DNA of 64,000 bases from Dermatemys mawii (GCA_007922305.1 ML677334.1:17277853-17341852), one strand, 5' to 3'; positions 30,926-44,039 are shown, numbered from the stretch's first letter. The notes: generated from the sequence alone by a model not told the origin. Numbers and translations are program-made.

Positions 30926-33900
30926 ATTGACTCCTTCAGCATGTGACTCTGCCACTTTAGTGAACTTTTAGGACTTGTCTAAATTAACTTTCATATATAG
31001 ACTAAGATAAGATATAAACTATTTCAAATTAAGGCATTCTGAAATAAGAGCATCTGCACCTGGAGCTGTTCAGGATTAACGTCAATATAGACTATCTCAT
31101 AGTAACCGATGTGCAAAATAAAGTACCAGTGCCAATTTTTCCTCTAGAAGACGCTAGTTCAGAATCAAAAGTTGTGTATGCTATTCCCTGTGTTGGAACA
31201 TCTGTAATGTAGTTTGTGGCAGTAATATCTGTGGATCAACATTTGGCTATTTCCCCCAGGTGCTTTTTTTTTTTTGGTTGCAGACTCCAACAGTCTTACA
31301 GATACCTTTAATAAGCTGTTCCCTTAAGCAGCTCTTAATGTTAAACTCTGGATGCAAAACATACGAATGTGAACAACTATATATTTTTGTGGAAATAAGA
31401 ACAAGTGGGTGATGGGTGGGAGCAGCAGGCGTATCAGTTTATATAAAGCTGAAATGAAATGTACCCTTTGTCCATGCTATTAGATAATTTCACCGTTCAC
31501 TAGGTTTTAATTATTTCATAACACTTAATCTAGTTGGAACTCAGCGTAGGGCCAACATCTGTTACTCATGTAGAAGTGTAGTATGTGCTACCCTTAACAA
31601 AATCTCCCATAGTAGAGGTTTGCTGAATTACTGGCTATGAAATGGATCGTTTGCTCTCCTTCAGTTATAATATTCGCTCCATCGTGCTTTATTAATCTTG
31701 TTAGAGGACAAGGCAGATAGACCTCAGCCAGCTGGCTGTGTCTGTTCAGCAGCCTGTTGCACTTAAAAACCTAAAATAAAAGTAAACCTCCCTCGCCTCT
31801 AATGAGCTAGAGCTCTGAGAGAGTAATTTGGAAAAAAATGTTTGCTATAGTGTTACTGCTATTAACAAATTAAACTGGAGGTGTCCTTGGGTAATTGTGC
31901 TGTTATTTACTCATTTAAAATTCAGTGAAGCTTGTTTTAAGACATCACACATGGAATTGGGAGTGGAAGGGGGATGAATTGCTTAGTAGCACAGATCCAG
32001 TCAAGTGCCCCCTGTTGGCCACTTCACAGACTACTGTTGAGAGGATCCAGTCAGTTTTTGCATCAATGTGTTTTAAGTCTCTCCAGAGTTTGAACAGAGT
32101 CTAGGCACTGTCCTTATCTCGGGGTCCCCATGCACACCCTTGGAGCGCACACGCTGTATTAAATACCCTCTTCTGAGAATTTAGACCACATAGCCCACTG
32201 CCCAGCACCCTAGAAGAAATGCTATCTCGTCTGTATCCTCTGTAGTTCAAACACTCTCTCCTAGAAGCACAGTGAATGTATGATCCTTCTGGGTTACAAT
32301 TTAACTCTCTCAGGAGCACATGGTAATCTGTGGCACATACAGACTTTGAATAGAACTGAAATACAGCATTGCTGCTGCTTTAATAGTATGAGAATTATAC
32401 AGATCTGTACAAAAATTAAAAACTTTACTTTCATGTCCCACCTCAGTTTTCTTACCATTCCAGAGCATTTTCTGGGCTGGGTCATCTGGGGCCATCCATT
32501 ATCCTTCTGTTATAGTGTATGGCTTGGGTTCTGAAACATGGAGGCTAATCTCCCAGCTGGCTTCATGGGACCTTGGCTGGTCCCACCCCTAATGCTCTTT
32601 TGTCCAGATTCCTTTTGTGTTTCTCTGTGGGTTTTTCTGGTTTATATGCCCACAGCCCAAGAACTGGTTTCTTCATTTGGCCTTTTGTAACTTTTCATTG
32701 TTCCAAACCCACTTGTGAATTATTGTATGGTCATAATACAATTGCTAATGTTGAATAACTTCCATTTTCCATGCTCTCGGGAATATATGGCACAGCCCCC
32801 AGCTATTCCATGTTTACCTAGGGCTTCAGTGATACCACAGTTTTCAGAGCAAAATGTAATAATGTATCAACCAAAATTATTCCTACAGACAGATTTCCCA
32901 AGTCATCACATCTTGTATGGGTTGTCTTTTAAAGGCTAAACAAAACTGCTGTCAGTGGCCACCTAAAACAGGATATTACTTATGGTGGCTAATGAACATG
33001 ATGCCATGGGGACAAGTGGTATAATTTCTATAAAAGAAAATATGTACTTTCAACCTTTTTAGACTCTACCTGAACAGCACAAAGAGTTCTGGTTTGATCA
33101 CATTAGAGAACCTGGCCGAGGAACACCATGACTGGTCTAAAACTGGGCTCCGTGACCAGCACACTTCTCCTTTTTGTACCCACATACGTGTTTCATAATG
33201 TTCCAGAATACGTTTGACTTATTATTTAAGTCAGTTGGTGATAACAGTGAAGCCTGGGTCTCTCTATCTCACTATTTTGTGAAGGATTTAGTCCTAATGT
33301 TCAAATGAATTTGGAGAGTAATTGAACTGCAAATTACTCATTTTGCATCACTTCGCTTGGGGTACGAAGAATGGCTTTTTGTTGTTAGCTTTTTTAAATT
33401 TATTCCCGCTTTACATCAGGGAGCTATCTATTTCAAATACACTTGCATATTAAGAAGCTTTCTTTTGTGGCAGATCTTTAGAAGAGTGGCTCATCGTTCA
33501 AGGACTCATGTTCTAATAAAATTGAATGGGGAGAGGAAGCACCAAGGTTGTCACTTGTCTGTGTGATTGTTTTCTGTTTTTGAAATATTATGCATGCTGC
33601 CTTGTGTCCAGAATATACTAAAAATATTCCTTTATATTTTCTGGGGTGAAAACATCACAAAACTGAAAGTGCATTTCTCTGACTGAGCATTAGTACTGTA
33701 GATCAACTGCTGTGTTACTGCAACAGTAAACTCTCCAAAACTGCACATTTATCTGGATCTAAACCTCAAAAGTTCCTTAGATCCAGAGTTTTTTTGTCTT
33801 AGGGCCCATTTGTAATCTTCCCATCTTTGCCCCCCCTCTCCCTCACAGAGTTGGTGCCTCTGACAGTTGTACCCTCCTATCAAGTACAAGAGTAATGTAT

Positions 33901-36900
33901 TCATTCAAGCCAGTGAACACAGTCTCAAGTACATCTAAATTGTATTGTCAATGACTAGGTGTGAGGTGCATGTTTGTTTTTTTGCATGACATCATTATAT
34001 AACAAGACGGAAAATACCTTTATGTTCTCAAAATATAATTCCATCCTTCACAGTCAGTTCATATTTAATTTGGAAATAGGGTTCTTCTAGTACATGGCTT
34101 TTATCGTCTAGTCACCCTGCTGGTATCACTGTATTGCCTGCCTGTAATCGGATGTCCTTGGCCATTGTTTCTTTGATTTCCATCAGCTTCACTGTTGAGA
34201 CTGGGAGACAGTGCAACATCTTAGTGGAGTCCAAGTCCTGATCCCTTTCCTCCAACTTGCTGATGCTGGGAGGCGGTATGTGTGTATGCATGGAGCCAGG
34301 TGATATCTTGTGAGCAGAGTTTTAGGTAGGTGAACTTGCAGTGGTTGGGCTGTTGACCTTCCAAACTCCTGGTATATTTACATGGGTTTTCTTAATCTTC
34401 ATGGGTAATATACTTAGACTCTGTTCTTTTGTCTGTTCGCTATTCCCTTAAGATTCTTTTGTTTCATGTTCCAAAATAAACTCAGGAGTACGTGTGAGGG
34501 GGCACTTGTTAAGGGTGGCCAGGGAAACACCCATCCCCCTCCCAGAGCTGAAATCTGAGTAAAACTGTGGGCGGGGTGGGGGGTTCAAGCCATTATTCTA
34601 GCCATTTCCCCTTAGATTTAGTGAACATGGCCCTTGTTGATGCTATCCACATCTGCCAGAAGGGTTGCATTGAGGAGAGAAGGGAAGGAAACAATTTAAA
34701 AACCAAACAAACCCCAGTTGCTAGTCAAGTCATGTCAAATGGTCCTAACTTTGGACCTTATCCAAAGTCTAAATCATGGAAATGTTTCAATTCACTTTAT
34801 GGGCTTTGGAACAGGACTACGGTGAACACAAATGTTTTTCAAACGTTGGGAAGGTGTTGTTCCTGGCATTGGCAACCTCCATCCCTAGGTCAGAGTTTTG
34901 TAAATGGATCCACAAAGTTGGACTCTGTGCCCATGTGGAACCCTATAGAAGTTACTGATCCAGTGTGGTGAACTGGGTCCAAACTTGAATGTTCAAAGTC
35001 TAACCACTCCAGTTAGTCACTTAAATATATATTTGGTGGCAGGATAGAATATTTTGGCTTTTTTCTCCATTCAGAATGGCAGAACATAATAGCACAACTA
35101 AATAATATTAATAAAAGTTTGAATGTTCCCAGTTCCAAAGGTAACTTTTCAGAAAAATAGGAGAAGTGGGATTTTAAGAAGAGAGTGTGGGGTTTTTTTT
35201 GTTTGCTGTGGATACATTTTCTTGAACTAAAGTAACGGCACCCTACAAACTTCATAGACTTGTCAGGCTCGCAAAGTAAATAAATAAGGCTGGAGCACAA
35301 TGTACCAAAGTAAATATGTTCAAAATGGGAAAGATAACATCCTTACAAAGCAGAACAGATGCACAGAGGATGCAGTAACTAAAACTGAGAGAATGATACT
35401 GAGATAGAGGTTCAAAACATTGGATCAGTAGAGAGGAAGCAGAAATGAATCGGTGTTTAATATTAATGAATACATAAACTACAAAGGGTCATGCTTTAAA
35501 ATGCAGTGTGTCCCCAGTTTTTCAGAATCCTGAGGGGCTTTAAAAACTAACACATCTATAAGATTGGCTGAGATGTTTTTCAGAGTCTTAAGAAGGGAAA
35601 ATACTGAGGTAGTCAATAGTTAATCAGATCGGGAGGTGGGAGGAGGGGAACAACTTTGACGGTGCCATGCTTTTTAATCAAACCAGCATCTGACTGATCC
35701 AGAGCCAAGAATATCACATCCACAAATACAAGGATGCTCTTTTTTCTTTTTCTTTTTCGTACAATTTTTTTTAAAGCAAAACACCCCAATCTGAAAAGCA
35801 AACACAAAATCACAAACACCCAGCTAGTGGCTTAAATGACTTAAATTTCATGAGCTTGCATAATATACTAAGAGGAAAGTTTTCTGCACTGTTGGGGCTA
35901 AATCCTGTGGTCCTTATGCCAGAACAACTCAAGGTAGGGGCTTGATGATTTTCTTATGAATGGTGTTTCTTAATATTGATGCTGGTTCATTGAGTATTTT
36001 ATGTATTGTGCACACAAATGGGGGATGTGGTGTTTTTTTACACTGTAGACCAAATCCTGGGCCCTCCTTAGCACCTCTCCAACAGTGCAAAGCAGCCTTA
36101 AACCCAGTACATGTGATGTCCTGACCATTCAGGAATATTTGGTGGTGGAGAGATGATGCAGTGACTCCTATGTCACCCCTCTCACATACCTACACAGGAG
36201 GTGTTCCTGTTGGAAAGGGTTGTGGATGCATTTAAAACAACCTCTGCCTTTCCTCCTCCCATGGACCAAAGGATCTTGGCCTGTGTGTGCAAATCTGCCA
36301 TGTAACTGCAAGAAACTATAGCTCATGTGCGGTCAGCTGAGAATTTTTTTTAATTAACTGCCTATACATTTACTAATGTCCAATAAGATGTTTATCTTAA
36401 AAATTGAACAGGAGGTTAGGTCGAGACTCTCTCTGAAAATTAGATTATCTGATAAGAAATATTAGAGCAGTTGGGACTATATATGGATTTCTTGTTTGCT
36501 AACCACCTATAATTATTTTAACAGCCTCTGTTGCTGCAGTCAGGAGAGCCCGGCACAGATTTCCAGATCAATACTGGGTAGTCTTACTTTTTTGGCACTA
36601 ACTTTTGTCCACAAATATTTTATTTTTTCTAAAATGTAGGATGTTTCTTCTAGCAAATGAAAACTTCCTCTTTTTTCTGTTGGCGCATTTTCATATGATG
36701 CCATATGTGATGCTGCCTGACTGTAACTGAGTTGTTGGATGAGACCTGAAGGTTCATGTTAGTGGTGAATCAGGACAAACTGAGCCCAAACCTCAGGCCC
36801 AGCCAAAACTTCAGTTAGGTCAAGTGGAGTTTTGCCAGAGTAGGGACTGCAGGATTAGTCTCTGGACTGGAATTCTCAGAATGCCCTTTCATAAATTCCC

Positions 36901-37463
36901 AGTGACAGGATTTGGCTTTGCAAACACCTACAACAGACACTACTTAGGAAGAGCTTCAATACATAAATAGAAAGCAGTACAGAATGGAACCCTTTTGATC
37001 AGTATATAGATGGATGCCTGCTGCTTGCAGTGTATTTTGAGGCATAATTTGTCACATGTAAATCTGAGAACAGAAAATTGTAGGGGAGAGGTGCAGTTGG
37101 GGAAAAGAGAGAACACAAAAAGTAGTTCAAAGAGCACACTTTTTAACAAGATTTCCAGTGGCTGTGCAAATAGCATTTGTGAATAAACAGAAAGCATAAC
37201 CCTTCAGAGCATTAAAATATCTTCATCTGAATTGATTCAACAGAGTGAGGCATTGCTACTATAGAATACATATGTATTGGAAGCTGTTATCAATAATAAC
37301 CCCTTCCCAATGAGATTGTGATTAGAACTCCATTTAGGGTGCTGTTCTTGCTCCCATTGAAATTAATAGAAGGTTACTGAGATCAGGAAGAAACCCTTAG
37401 CTTTCCTGGAGTATGGAAAGGGGTATCTAAATTTTGTGAAAGGACATTTGAAATGATAATATG
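30926..37463. other. Large, mostly unique A+T-rich region
   Basis: About 6.5 kb with little I can name. At 30965-31095 there is a possible TIR-element trace (TAGGACTTGTCTAAATTAAC). 31480-31960 has the look of conserved non-coding DNA: TAATGAGCTAGAGCTCTGAG, ATTA-rich words and no decay signature, but this is only an impression. The 134-codon plus frame at 34567-34971 and the 95-codon minus frame at 35013-35300 have no recognisable domain and no splice-flanked structure that I trust. G-rich and poly-T runs occur at 31264-31275 and 35190-35200. Confidence 0.45.
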
Positions 37464-37468
37464 CTGTC

Positions 37469-38659
37469 TGTGATTGGAGTCCCATGGGAGCCAACTGAGG
37501 TCACTCAGTCAGGTGAGCTACAAAGAATGGGGCAGATATTTCCCCAAACTGGTGGATATTTCAATATTTAGATTTACCAGGCCAGCACAAAGCAACTTCT
37601 ATAATACCTTACTGGTTAATCAGAAGCCAACAACACAGTTCCATTAAAGTAGCCCAGCCTTAGGACTCCACCCAAACACCCAAGTCAGATATGATAAGTG
37701 TTACTGAAAATCTTATTCATCATGTAAAAACGTTCCACCAATCTCAAAGAATCAAACACATTACCTCCCAGGTTAATGAATATTTCATATCTTGCCCAAA
37801 TACATGCCCTATAGCCAATTCTTATTAACAAAACTAAAATCTATTAAAAAAGAGAGAGTATTGGTTAAAAGATCAGTATACATACAAACATGAGTATCAT
37901 TCTTGAGATCAAATTCGTAGCAGAGATGGTGATCTTTGCAGTTGCAAAGCGTTCTTTTCAGAAATAGTCCATCTGTTATAGTCCAATGTTCATATTCAGA
38001 GTGAATCCAGGTTAGGACTGGAGATCCCAACCTTTAGACTTAAATTTCCCCTGAATGAAGTATTAAGTAGATCTGAGATTTAAAGGATCTTGACTAAAGT
38101 GTGTTTTATACAGAATCAGGTCTTTGACAGCTCGGAGTCATTAGGAAAATAATAGGCAATTATGGGGACGTTGAAGTAGACTATTTCCCAAGCATCACTG
38201 GTAATTAGCTACACAAATTAACATAAGGCAATTTTATGTTTCTTTAAAGTTTGTGATAGACTGCCTAATGAATAGACAATGACATTTCACCCAAGATTCA
38301 TCTATATGTTAATATTCCCTTTTCATCTGTGAATCAATAGCTATAGTGACAGACAGGAACTGTCTGTTTACACGGCTAACATTTAACAAGATACGAGTAT
38401 GCACATGCAATTAGTATCACCTCTAATTTTTAATAGAGGTTAGCATTTCAAAGTTCTGGCCTATCGATTGTGGAATGGCCCTAATTACCATTTGCATACT
38501 TTTCTAACTCGTCTTTAATGGTTGACCTTGGGTCACTTTAGCTTGCAAGCTGCTTAACCCTTTCTGGCCATGTGTCATACTTTGTATAAGATTTGTTGCA
38601 ATTATATGACAGTGGTCGCAACAATGGTTTGCATAGTCATACTTTAATCAGAGGTCACA
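37469..38659. mobile_element. Solo LTR, 1191 bp, with 5-bp target duplication
   Basis: Starts TGTGATTGGAGTCCCATGGG and ends AATCAGAGGTCACA, giving TG...CA ends. Perfect 5-bp direct repeats CTGTC flank it at 37464-37468 and 38660-38664. It is colinear with the interrupted copy at 43866-45559 (for example ACTTCTATAATACCTTACTG / GCTTCTATAATACCTCTCTG, and TTGGTTAAAAGATCAGTA in both). No internal retroviral genes are present, so it is the product of LTR-LTR recombination. 5-bp duplications fit an endogenous-retrovirus or Gypsy-type integrase. Transcriptional orientation was not established. Confidence 0.88.
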
Positions 38660-38664
38660 CTGTC

Positions 38665-39109
38665 TAAAGTTTTGTATTCTGAAAACTTTGTATGATTTCA
38701 TAGTAAAGATGTCTTATGTAAGATGCCTGTTTGTTTCTCTAATGATGAACAAACCAAGACCACAAACATATTTGTATGGTATATTAAGTAAAGATTGTTC
38801 AAATACTATGATTATGTTTTTGTGTCAGCTTCCTCTAGTAATTAAAAGAGAGGCTAGGATTTAGGTGGCATGGATCCTACTAGTGTGTTTCTGGGCATGA
38901 GGTAGAAAATTCCTAGTTTTCCTTATCCATATCTCCAACTCATCTACTCTCTGACTCCTCCTCATGATCCCTTTTATACTTGCCTTTCAATTACCACTTC
39001 TGTTTTGTTCTCTTCCCCATTGTGTATACTTTTCCTCCTCTTGCCACCGCCTCCTTTGCATTTACTTTTTAAATAGTTTAAATTCATTCAGTCATAGAGG
39101 AGGAATTGT
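38665..39109. other. Unassigned sequence
   Basis: No feature recognised; C/T-rich around 38920-39060. Confidence 0.5.
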
Positions 39110-39320
39110 GATTATAGTGCAGGGGTCTGGGAATTTGCAGACCTCTGTTTTGGGCCTGGCTCTGCCACTGACTTGCTATGTGATCTTAGGCAGATCGCTT
39201 TACTTTTCTGTATCTTGCTTCCCCCACCTGTATAAAATGGAGATAGAGAGGTGAATATTACTTGGAATAGATACTTGGAAGTCTCTGATTGGCAGGCACT
39301 CTAAGTACAATGCATTATTA
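39110..39320 (+). mobile_element. MIR-type SINE
   Basis: GGGCCTGGCTCTGCCACTGA, CTTGCTATGTGATCTTAGGC, TATAAAATGGAGATA and the final GCAGGCACTCTAAGTACAAT follow the MIR core order. Better preserved than 10935-11100. Confidence 0.85.
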
Positions 39321-39392
39321 ATTACTGTTAATGAATAAATGCACATATAACAAGAAAAATGGAAATACACATTGTGTGGTCATTAATAGCCT

Positions 39393-39965
39393 GAGGGCTT
39401 GGTTACACTGGCACTTTAAAGCGCTATAAAGCCCCCACGAGTGCTATAACCTCCTCCCCGTCCACACTGGCAAGGCATGTAGAGCGCTATAATCATGGAG
39501 TTATAGCGCTCCTGGTAATCCACCTCTGCATGGGGAATAAGGGCTGTAGCGCAGCTGCTGTAGCGCTACAGCAAGAATGTGGACACCCACTGCGCTACAA
39601 GTGATCTCTTGAAATGCCTAGAGCCATTTAAGGTGATTGACGTCTCCTCCCTTTGTTTTGAACGCAGCTGGAGGAATGCGGAAGTACCTCTTTAGAGTTT
39701 CTCTTTTAACTTGGCAGATAAGCAATGCAAATGTTTAAGGAGGGAGCCTGTGTGAAAACAAAGCCCTCTGAACGGAGGCTCGCTGACAGGCTTTCAGGAG
39801 AACGGAAAAATCACTGGCTCTCTCCCTCCGCATACACACAACACGTCCCCCCTCACCCCCGCTTGTTTAAAAAGCACGTTGCACCCAGCTGAATGCTGGG
39901 ATACCTGCCCTAATGCGCTGCTCTTAATGCCGCATTAAGTGCCCCAAATGTGGCCATGCTATACT
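39393..39965. mobile_element. Non-autonomous TIR element rich in AGCGCT palindromes
   Basis: Starts GAGGGCTTGGTTACACTGGC. Stem words GCGCTATAAAGC, GAGCGCTATAA, TTATAGCGCTC and the perfect 18-bp palindrome TGCTGTAGCGCTACAGCA (39556-39573) fold back repeatedly. It corresponds to a very common turtle element with a GGGCTTGGCTACACT terminus. The right end is uncertain (about 39960, GTGGCCATGCTATACTGCTG). It is non-coding and more CpG-rich than its flanks. Confidence 0.7.
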
Positions 39966-40016
39966 GCTGGCACGTCTGAGTTTGGACATACAATAGTGCT
40001 ATACATATGTAAGCAG

Positions 40017-40640
40017 TGTCAGGAATGAGATATATTCTGACATCTGGTGGTGAACTATGGGAATTGCAGTGAGTTTTGGAAAATAACTTTGGGGCTGATC
40101 AATTTGCATAGAAACACCCACTGCGCCTAGCCTGAGCCCACAGCAGCCCACATGGCCACTTCGGCTGATGTGGGAGCCCCAGTTTCTATGTTATTGGGGC
40201 AGGAAATATAAAGTGATGTTACCCTGATTTGGTGAATGAAGGACTATGGACACGTACTTGGCCCTTGTTATAATGGAGGGACTCGCCATCATCTAGGTAG
40301 CACTCACTGGGCAAGGGCCATGCGTTTCAGAACACTCTGAGATTGAGAGAGGCCATGGGTAGTTCTCTATACCTTTTGGTGAGGGACTTGTCTAAGCCCC
40401 CTCCCCCCCTCCCCCCTTTTGCACTGTGTTTCCCCTCTACTGGGGAATGTTAGAGCTAACTTTGATTCCCTTAGGAGTCTTGGTTCAGCCTGCTAAGCTG
40501 AATTCACTTTGATTCTGCTGGTGTACCTGTGCTAAGGTGCTGATCCCCCCACTAAGAGCTGAAATCACTGAGCACTCCACAGCTAGTATGTTCAAGTCCC
40601 CGTAGTGTGGACACAGTCCTGCAGTTCAGGAACTCTTACT
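40017..40640 (+). mobile_element. Probable LTR of an endogenous retroelement
   Basis: TGTCAGGAATGAGATATATT, TGACATCTGGTGGTGAACTA, CCCACTGCGCCTAGCC, GCCCACATGGCCACTTCGG and TATACCTTTTGGTGAGGGAC match a turtle LTR family from memory, beginning with TG. The right end and target duplication were not found. Confidence 0.5.
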
Positions 40641-40894
40641 CTGAATCATTCCCTTATTATCTTATATTAATCTTACTCCCAGTGCCTGATGAGGTATCTA
40701 TTTAGCAACGGGTAATGTTCATAAGAGGCTGAAATGAGCTATTATGTACTTTTCTTTGCGTCGGTCCACAGATCTTCCAAATAATTCATTTAGTTTCTCT
40801 GCAGTGGCCTTATTCACCCCCTCTGAGTGCACCATTAGTGTCTCAATCATCTAGTGGTCCCACTGGTCTTTTAGCAGCTAACATATCTACTGTT

Positions 40895-41023
40895 GCTTGT
40901 TGGGGATGGTATAATTATGTCCACGGCAGAGATCTATTTTGTTGGCATAGAGCAGCTCATGGGAGATCTTACAGCTGCATCAGTACAACTGTGCTGCTGT
41001 AAAGTCTCTAGTGTAGACCTGCA
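40895..41023. mobile_element. TIR-element right-end fragment
   Basis: ACAGCTGCATCAGTACAACT, GTGCTGCTGTAAAGTCTC and the terminal TAGTGTAGACCTGC resemble the end of a TAGTGTAGAC-type MITE. The left end is not recognisable. Confidence 0.5.
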
Positions 41024-41999
41024 ATAGTGGAATGAGGCAAACTGATGTGTGTAGCAAACCTGACAATTGCGATGAGAGTAATTGAGTGGCTGAAGGGCTG
41101 ATAGTGTCAGGAAACTGACATTAAGCTACCACAAGACAGACTCTCCCTCGCTAGAGGTAGAGTAACGAAGTGACTTATTGTCCTGGGCATGCCAAGAAAT
41201 GTCAGTGGTGTTTCTGACTGAGAGGAAAATCTTAGTAATATCTATAATATCTGAAATCTTTTTGCCAGATGTCATAAGCCCTTTCTTTGTGAATTCCCTC
41301 ATTCCATTTGCCCTTTTTGCTTGGAACCACATCTTCTCCGTGTTGTATTCAGGTCTTTTGTGTGATAAGAGCCATGTTAATGGATAATGAGTGTAAGTTA
41401 AACATGTCCCACTGTGTTTCTTTAATCATAATCAAAATTAACCTTACCTGCACCATGTGACTTTTCCCAAATAGTACTTATGGGATTTTGGGAGGTTATC
41501 GGGGTGCCCTAAGAAATTGTTCTCACGAGATATATGACTGAACAGCACTTACCTCAGAGTAGTTACGTGGCTCCTGTGCTGTGGGAGTGGGCTTGGCCCC
41601 CTGCCATAGGCACTGCGACCCAGTATGTGGGGTCACAACACCACTCAGATTGGTCCAACCACCTCTCCATCATGAAAGAGCAGCTGCAGGCTAAATTTCA
41701 GTGTATGTGTGTGTGTGGGGGGGGGGTTCTCTCAAACTGGGGCCCTAAGGCAAACTGTCCCTTTTGCCCCTCACTCCCAGCAGCCCTGCCTCCACTTGGA
41801 GCCTCTGTCAATAGTACACACAGTGCTTAATGTGTATATGGCTGTAGTTGTCACTGCAGGCTATATTCTGTAATCCATTCCTAACACACTAGTATATTCA
41901 GATGGTGCATTCTCAAGTAGTGTATGCTACTTGCATATAAAGTACTTAAAAAAAAGGTGTTACAGCACACTTGTCTCCTAGATTTGCAGAGAAGATAGG
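41024..41999. other. Unassigned sequence with a GT/G run
   Basis: (TG)n then ten G at 41702-41727. The 98-codon frame 41534-41830 spans it and shows no domain; 41126-41387 has short frames on both strands. Confidence 0.5.
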
Positions 42000-42165
42000 A
42001 ACGCTTTGATTTCCTGGTTTCCAGTCCTATCTCCTCTCTAAAGATGTTTGAAGTTGGGCAAATCCCTTCACATCTCGGCTTCCATTTTCTCTTCTGAATT
42101 AATAATTTACTCTTAGTGTTGTAAGTATTGATTAGTTTGTAAAATTCCTTGACTGTAACAGGTCT
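42000..42165 (+). mobile_element. Diverged MIR-type SINE
   Basis: GGTTTCCAGTCCTATCTCCT, GAAGTTGGGCAAATCCCTTC and CGGCTTCCATTTTCTCTTCT fit MIR spacing, with heavy divergence. Confidence 0.5.
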
Positions 42166-43351
42166 GCATCTTTTTTGTAGAATCCCTTCAATCTCTCCCC
42201 CGCCTCCCCCCCAACCAAAAAATAACTGTTAGAGAGCCCCTAAGGGTATTACATGCCTTTTCTTTACTCCAATTTCCCTAATTCCATTTACTCAATGTAT
42301 TTCCTAACTTTTTTATAATTCTTGGAAATGTGATCCTGTTGGTTTTAGGCTGTATGAGAGAACTCCATTTAGTCCAGTTTTATTGTATAGCACAAAAAAT
42401 AACAAAACCAAGAACAAAAATTCCAACAAACAGAACACCCTCCCAGTACAGTTTGTAAAGAAATTTTTCTTGTATTAGTTAAAAAAAATTGAAGTGAGAA
42501 GAAAGTTTAGACATGTTGCAGCAGAAAAGAAAAAAACACAATTTAACATGTTCTGTTAAACTTCAATATTTTCCTCCCTGCATCCTCATTTTCCCCTTCC
42601 TCCACTCTTTCCCCAAGATATTAGCTGTTTTCAGGGGAGAAGAGTCATGGTCAAAAATGTTTGTTAACAGGCATACTCCATTTCCTTAGTTTTTTTTAAT
42701 CAAAAGGCAAATAAAATAAGTGAGATTTTTAAATAGGGTTTAAAATCTACTCTCCCAAACTCCTAAAAATAACACAAAAATAACAATGTTAGCTTGTTTC
42801 TACCATGCACACACATGAAATATTAGAAATGTCAGGATGCTCCTACTTTAATATACATTTCACCTTGTTCACATCCAATCTCAAGATTAGATGGATGCTG
42901 TGAATCACCAAGGCATTGTTTTCATTTTGTATTTTTTCATATTATGCTTCCATTGTAGATTGGTTATTTATGCTCTCTCACATCTTTTTCAGAGCAAGGA
43001 AAAAGGCACAAGATTTATGTGCCTTATTTACAGAACTGTTGATTTTTTTCATCAGCTTTTTTTTATCCTGAACCTTAAATCTTCAAAATATGGGATTCCA
43101 CCCCCCTCCAATTGGTGGCTTTTTTTTTAAAGAACAGTGGTGCTCTGACAGCAGCTTAGACCCATCAATCCACTAACCACCTACCCAAAAATTCCCAGTA
43201 AGAGCAGATGGCCCTTAGCTTTCTCAGTCCAAATTACCTTGTATATATGGAGCACCCAAAAGTGAGATTGTTCATTGTGCTATATGTACGCTGCACACTG
43301 CTGTGACTGCATGTAGGGCAGCTGTAGCTACATGCCACAATGAATGACAGG
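42166..43351. other. A+T-rich unassigned sequence
   Basis: No recognised feature. Poly-A and poly-T stretches are common, and a 79-codon frame (42891-43130) is Phe-rich and low complexity. Confidence 0.5.
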
Positions 43352-43734
43352 CTGCATCTACACTTCGGTGTATAGCTATTTGGAGTACTGAGAGGCTCCA
43401 GGGAAAAGCAGTGGGGAGCTGCCAGTTTTATGCTACCGCCTCTCCCTGCCAAGGCTCTCCCTGCCATGTGGGGAAGACTATGGGAAGAAGAGAAAGTTTT
43501 AGCAGTGTAATGTCCCACTGCCTCTCTGCTGCTGGAGCCTATCAATGTTGATGGGGGAGGTATAGCTTGGGTGAGTAGAGAGCTGTGTAGGATACGTACT
43601 GTAAGGGTTTAGCTGTGTCTTTACTCATGTAAGCAGTACCTAACGATCTACAAGGCTATTTATACCCATGCTAGGAGGGTGTGCAGTAAATGTACTCTAC
43701 ATGGTGCCATAAGGAGTATGCAGGGTAGACATAC
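43352..43734. mobile_element. Non-autonomous TIR element
   Basis: Left GGCTGCATCTACACTTCGGT and right CAGGGTAGACATAC are inverted TIR remnants. TATAGCTATTTGGAGTAC and CAAGGCTATTTATACCCATG lie within. The minus-strand 103-codon frame 43234-43545 crosses its left edge and is not a gene. Limits approximate. Confidence 0.55.
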
Positions 43735-43743
43735 TCTAAATGT

Positions 43744-43850
43744 CTATAAATAAAACGAGGAATACTTGTGGCCCCTTAGAGACTAACCAGTTTATTTCAG
43801 CATAAGCTTTTGTGGGCTATAGCCCACTTCATCGGATGCATAGAAATGAG
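43744..43850 (-). mobile_element. Penelope-like terminal unit, third variant, 107 bp, 9-bp target duplication
   Basis: AATACTTGTGGCCCCTTAGA, ACTAACCAGTTTATTTCAGC and ATAAGCTTTTGTGGGCTATA belong to a different subfamily from the 8633/21287/23331 units. Flanked by perfect TCTAAATGT at 43735-43743 and 43851-43859. On the minus strand it reads CCGATGA, a perfect GUGGGC/GCCCAC stem II with UAUA loop, then AAAA (from GAAA) and GCTTATGC. It is a single arm, not a palindrome. Confidence 0.8.
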
Positions 43851-44039
43851 TCTAAATGTGTAGGGTGCAGATTGGAGTCCCAGAGGAGCTAACTGAGGTC
43901 ACTCAATTAGGGTAAACCCCAAAGAATGGGGCAGGCAATCATCAAAGCTGCTGGATATTCCCATACTTTAGATTCACCAAAACAGCTTCTATAATACCTC
44001 TCTGGTTACTCAGAAGTCGTCAACATGGTTCCCTTAAAG

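Noticed and set aside
34567..34971. 134-codon frame in the unique region
   Set aside because: No recognisable domain, repeat-free but without supporting splice signals; length is within chance expectation for 64 kb in six frames.
35520..35600. Possible PLE unit (GGGGCTTTAAAAACTAACAC)
   Set aside because: Only one short phrase resembles the units; no stem, core or direct repeats.
41534..41830. 98-codon frame around 41534
   Set aside because: Crosses a (TG)n-G10 simple repeat and has no recognisable domain.
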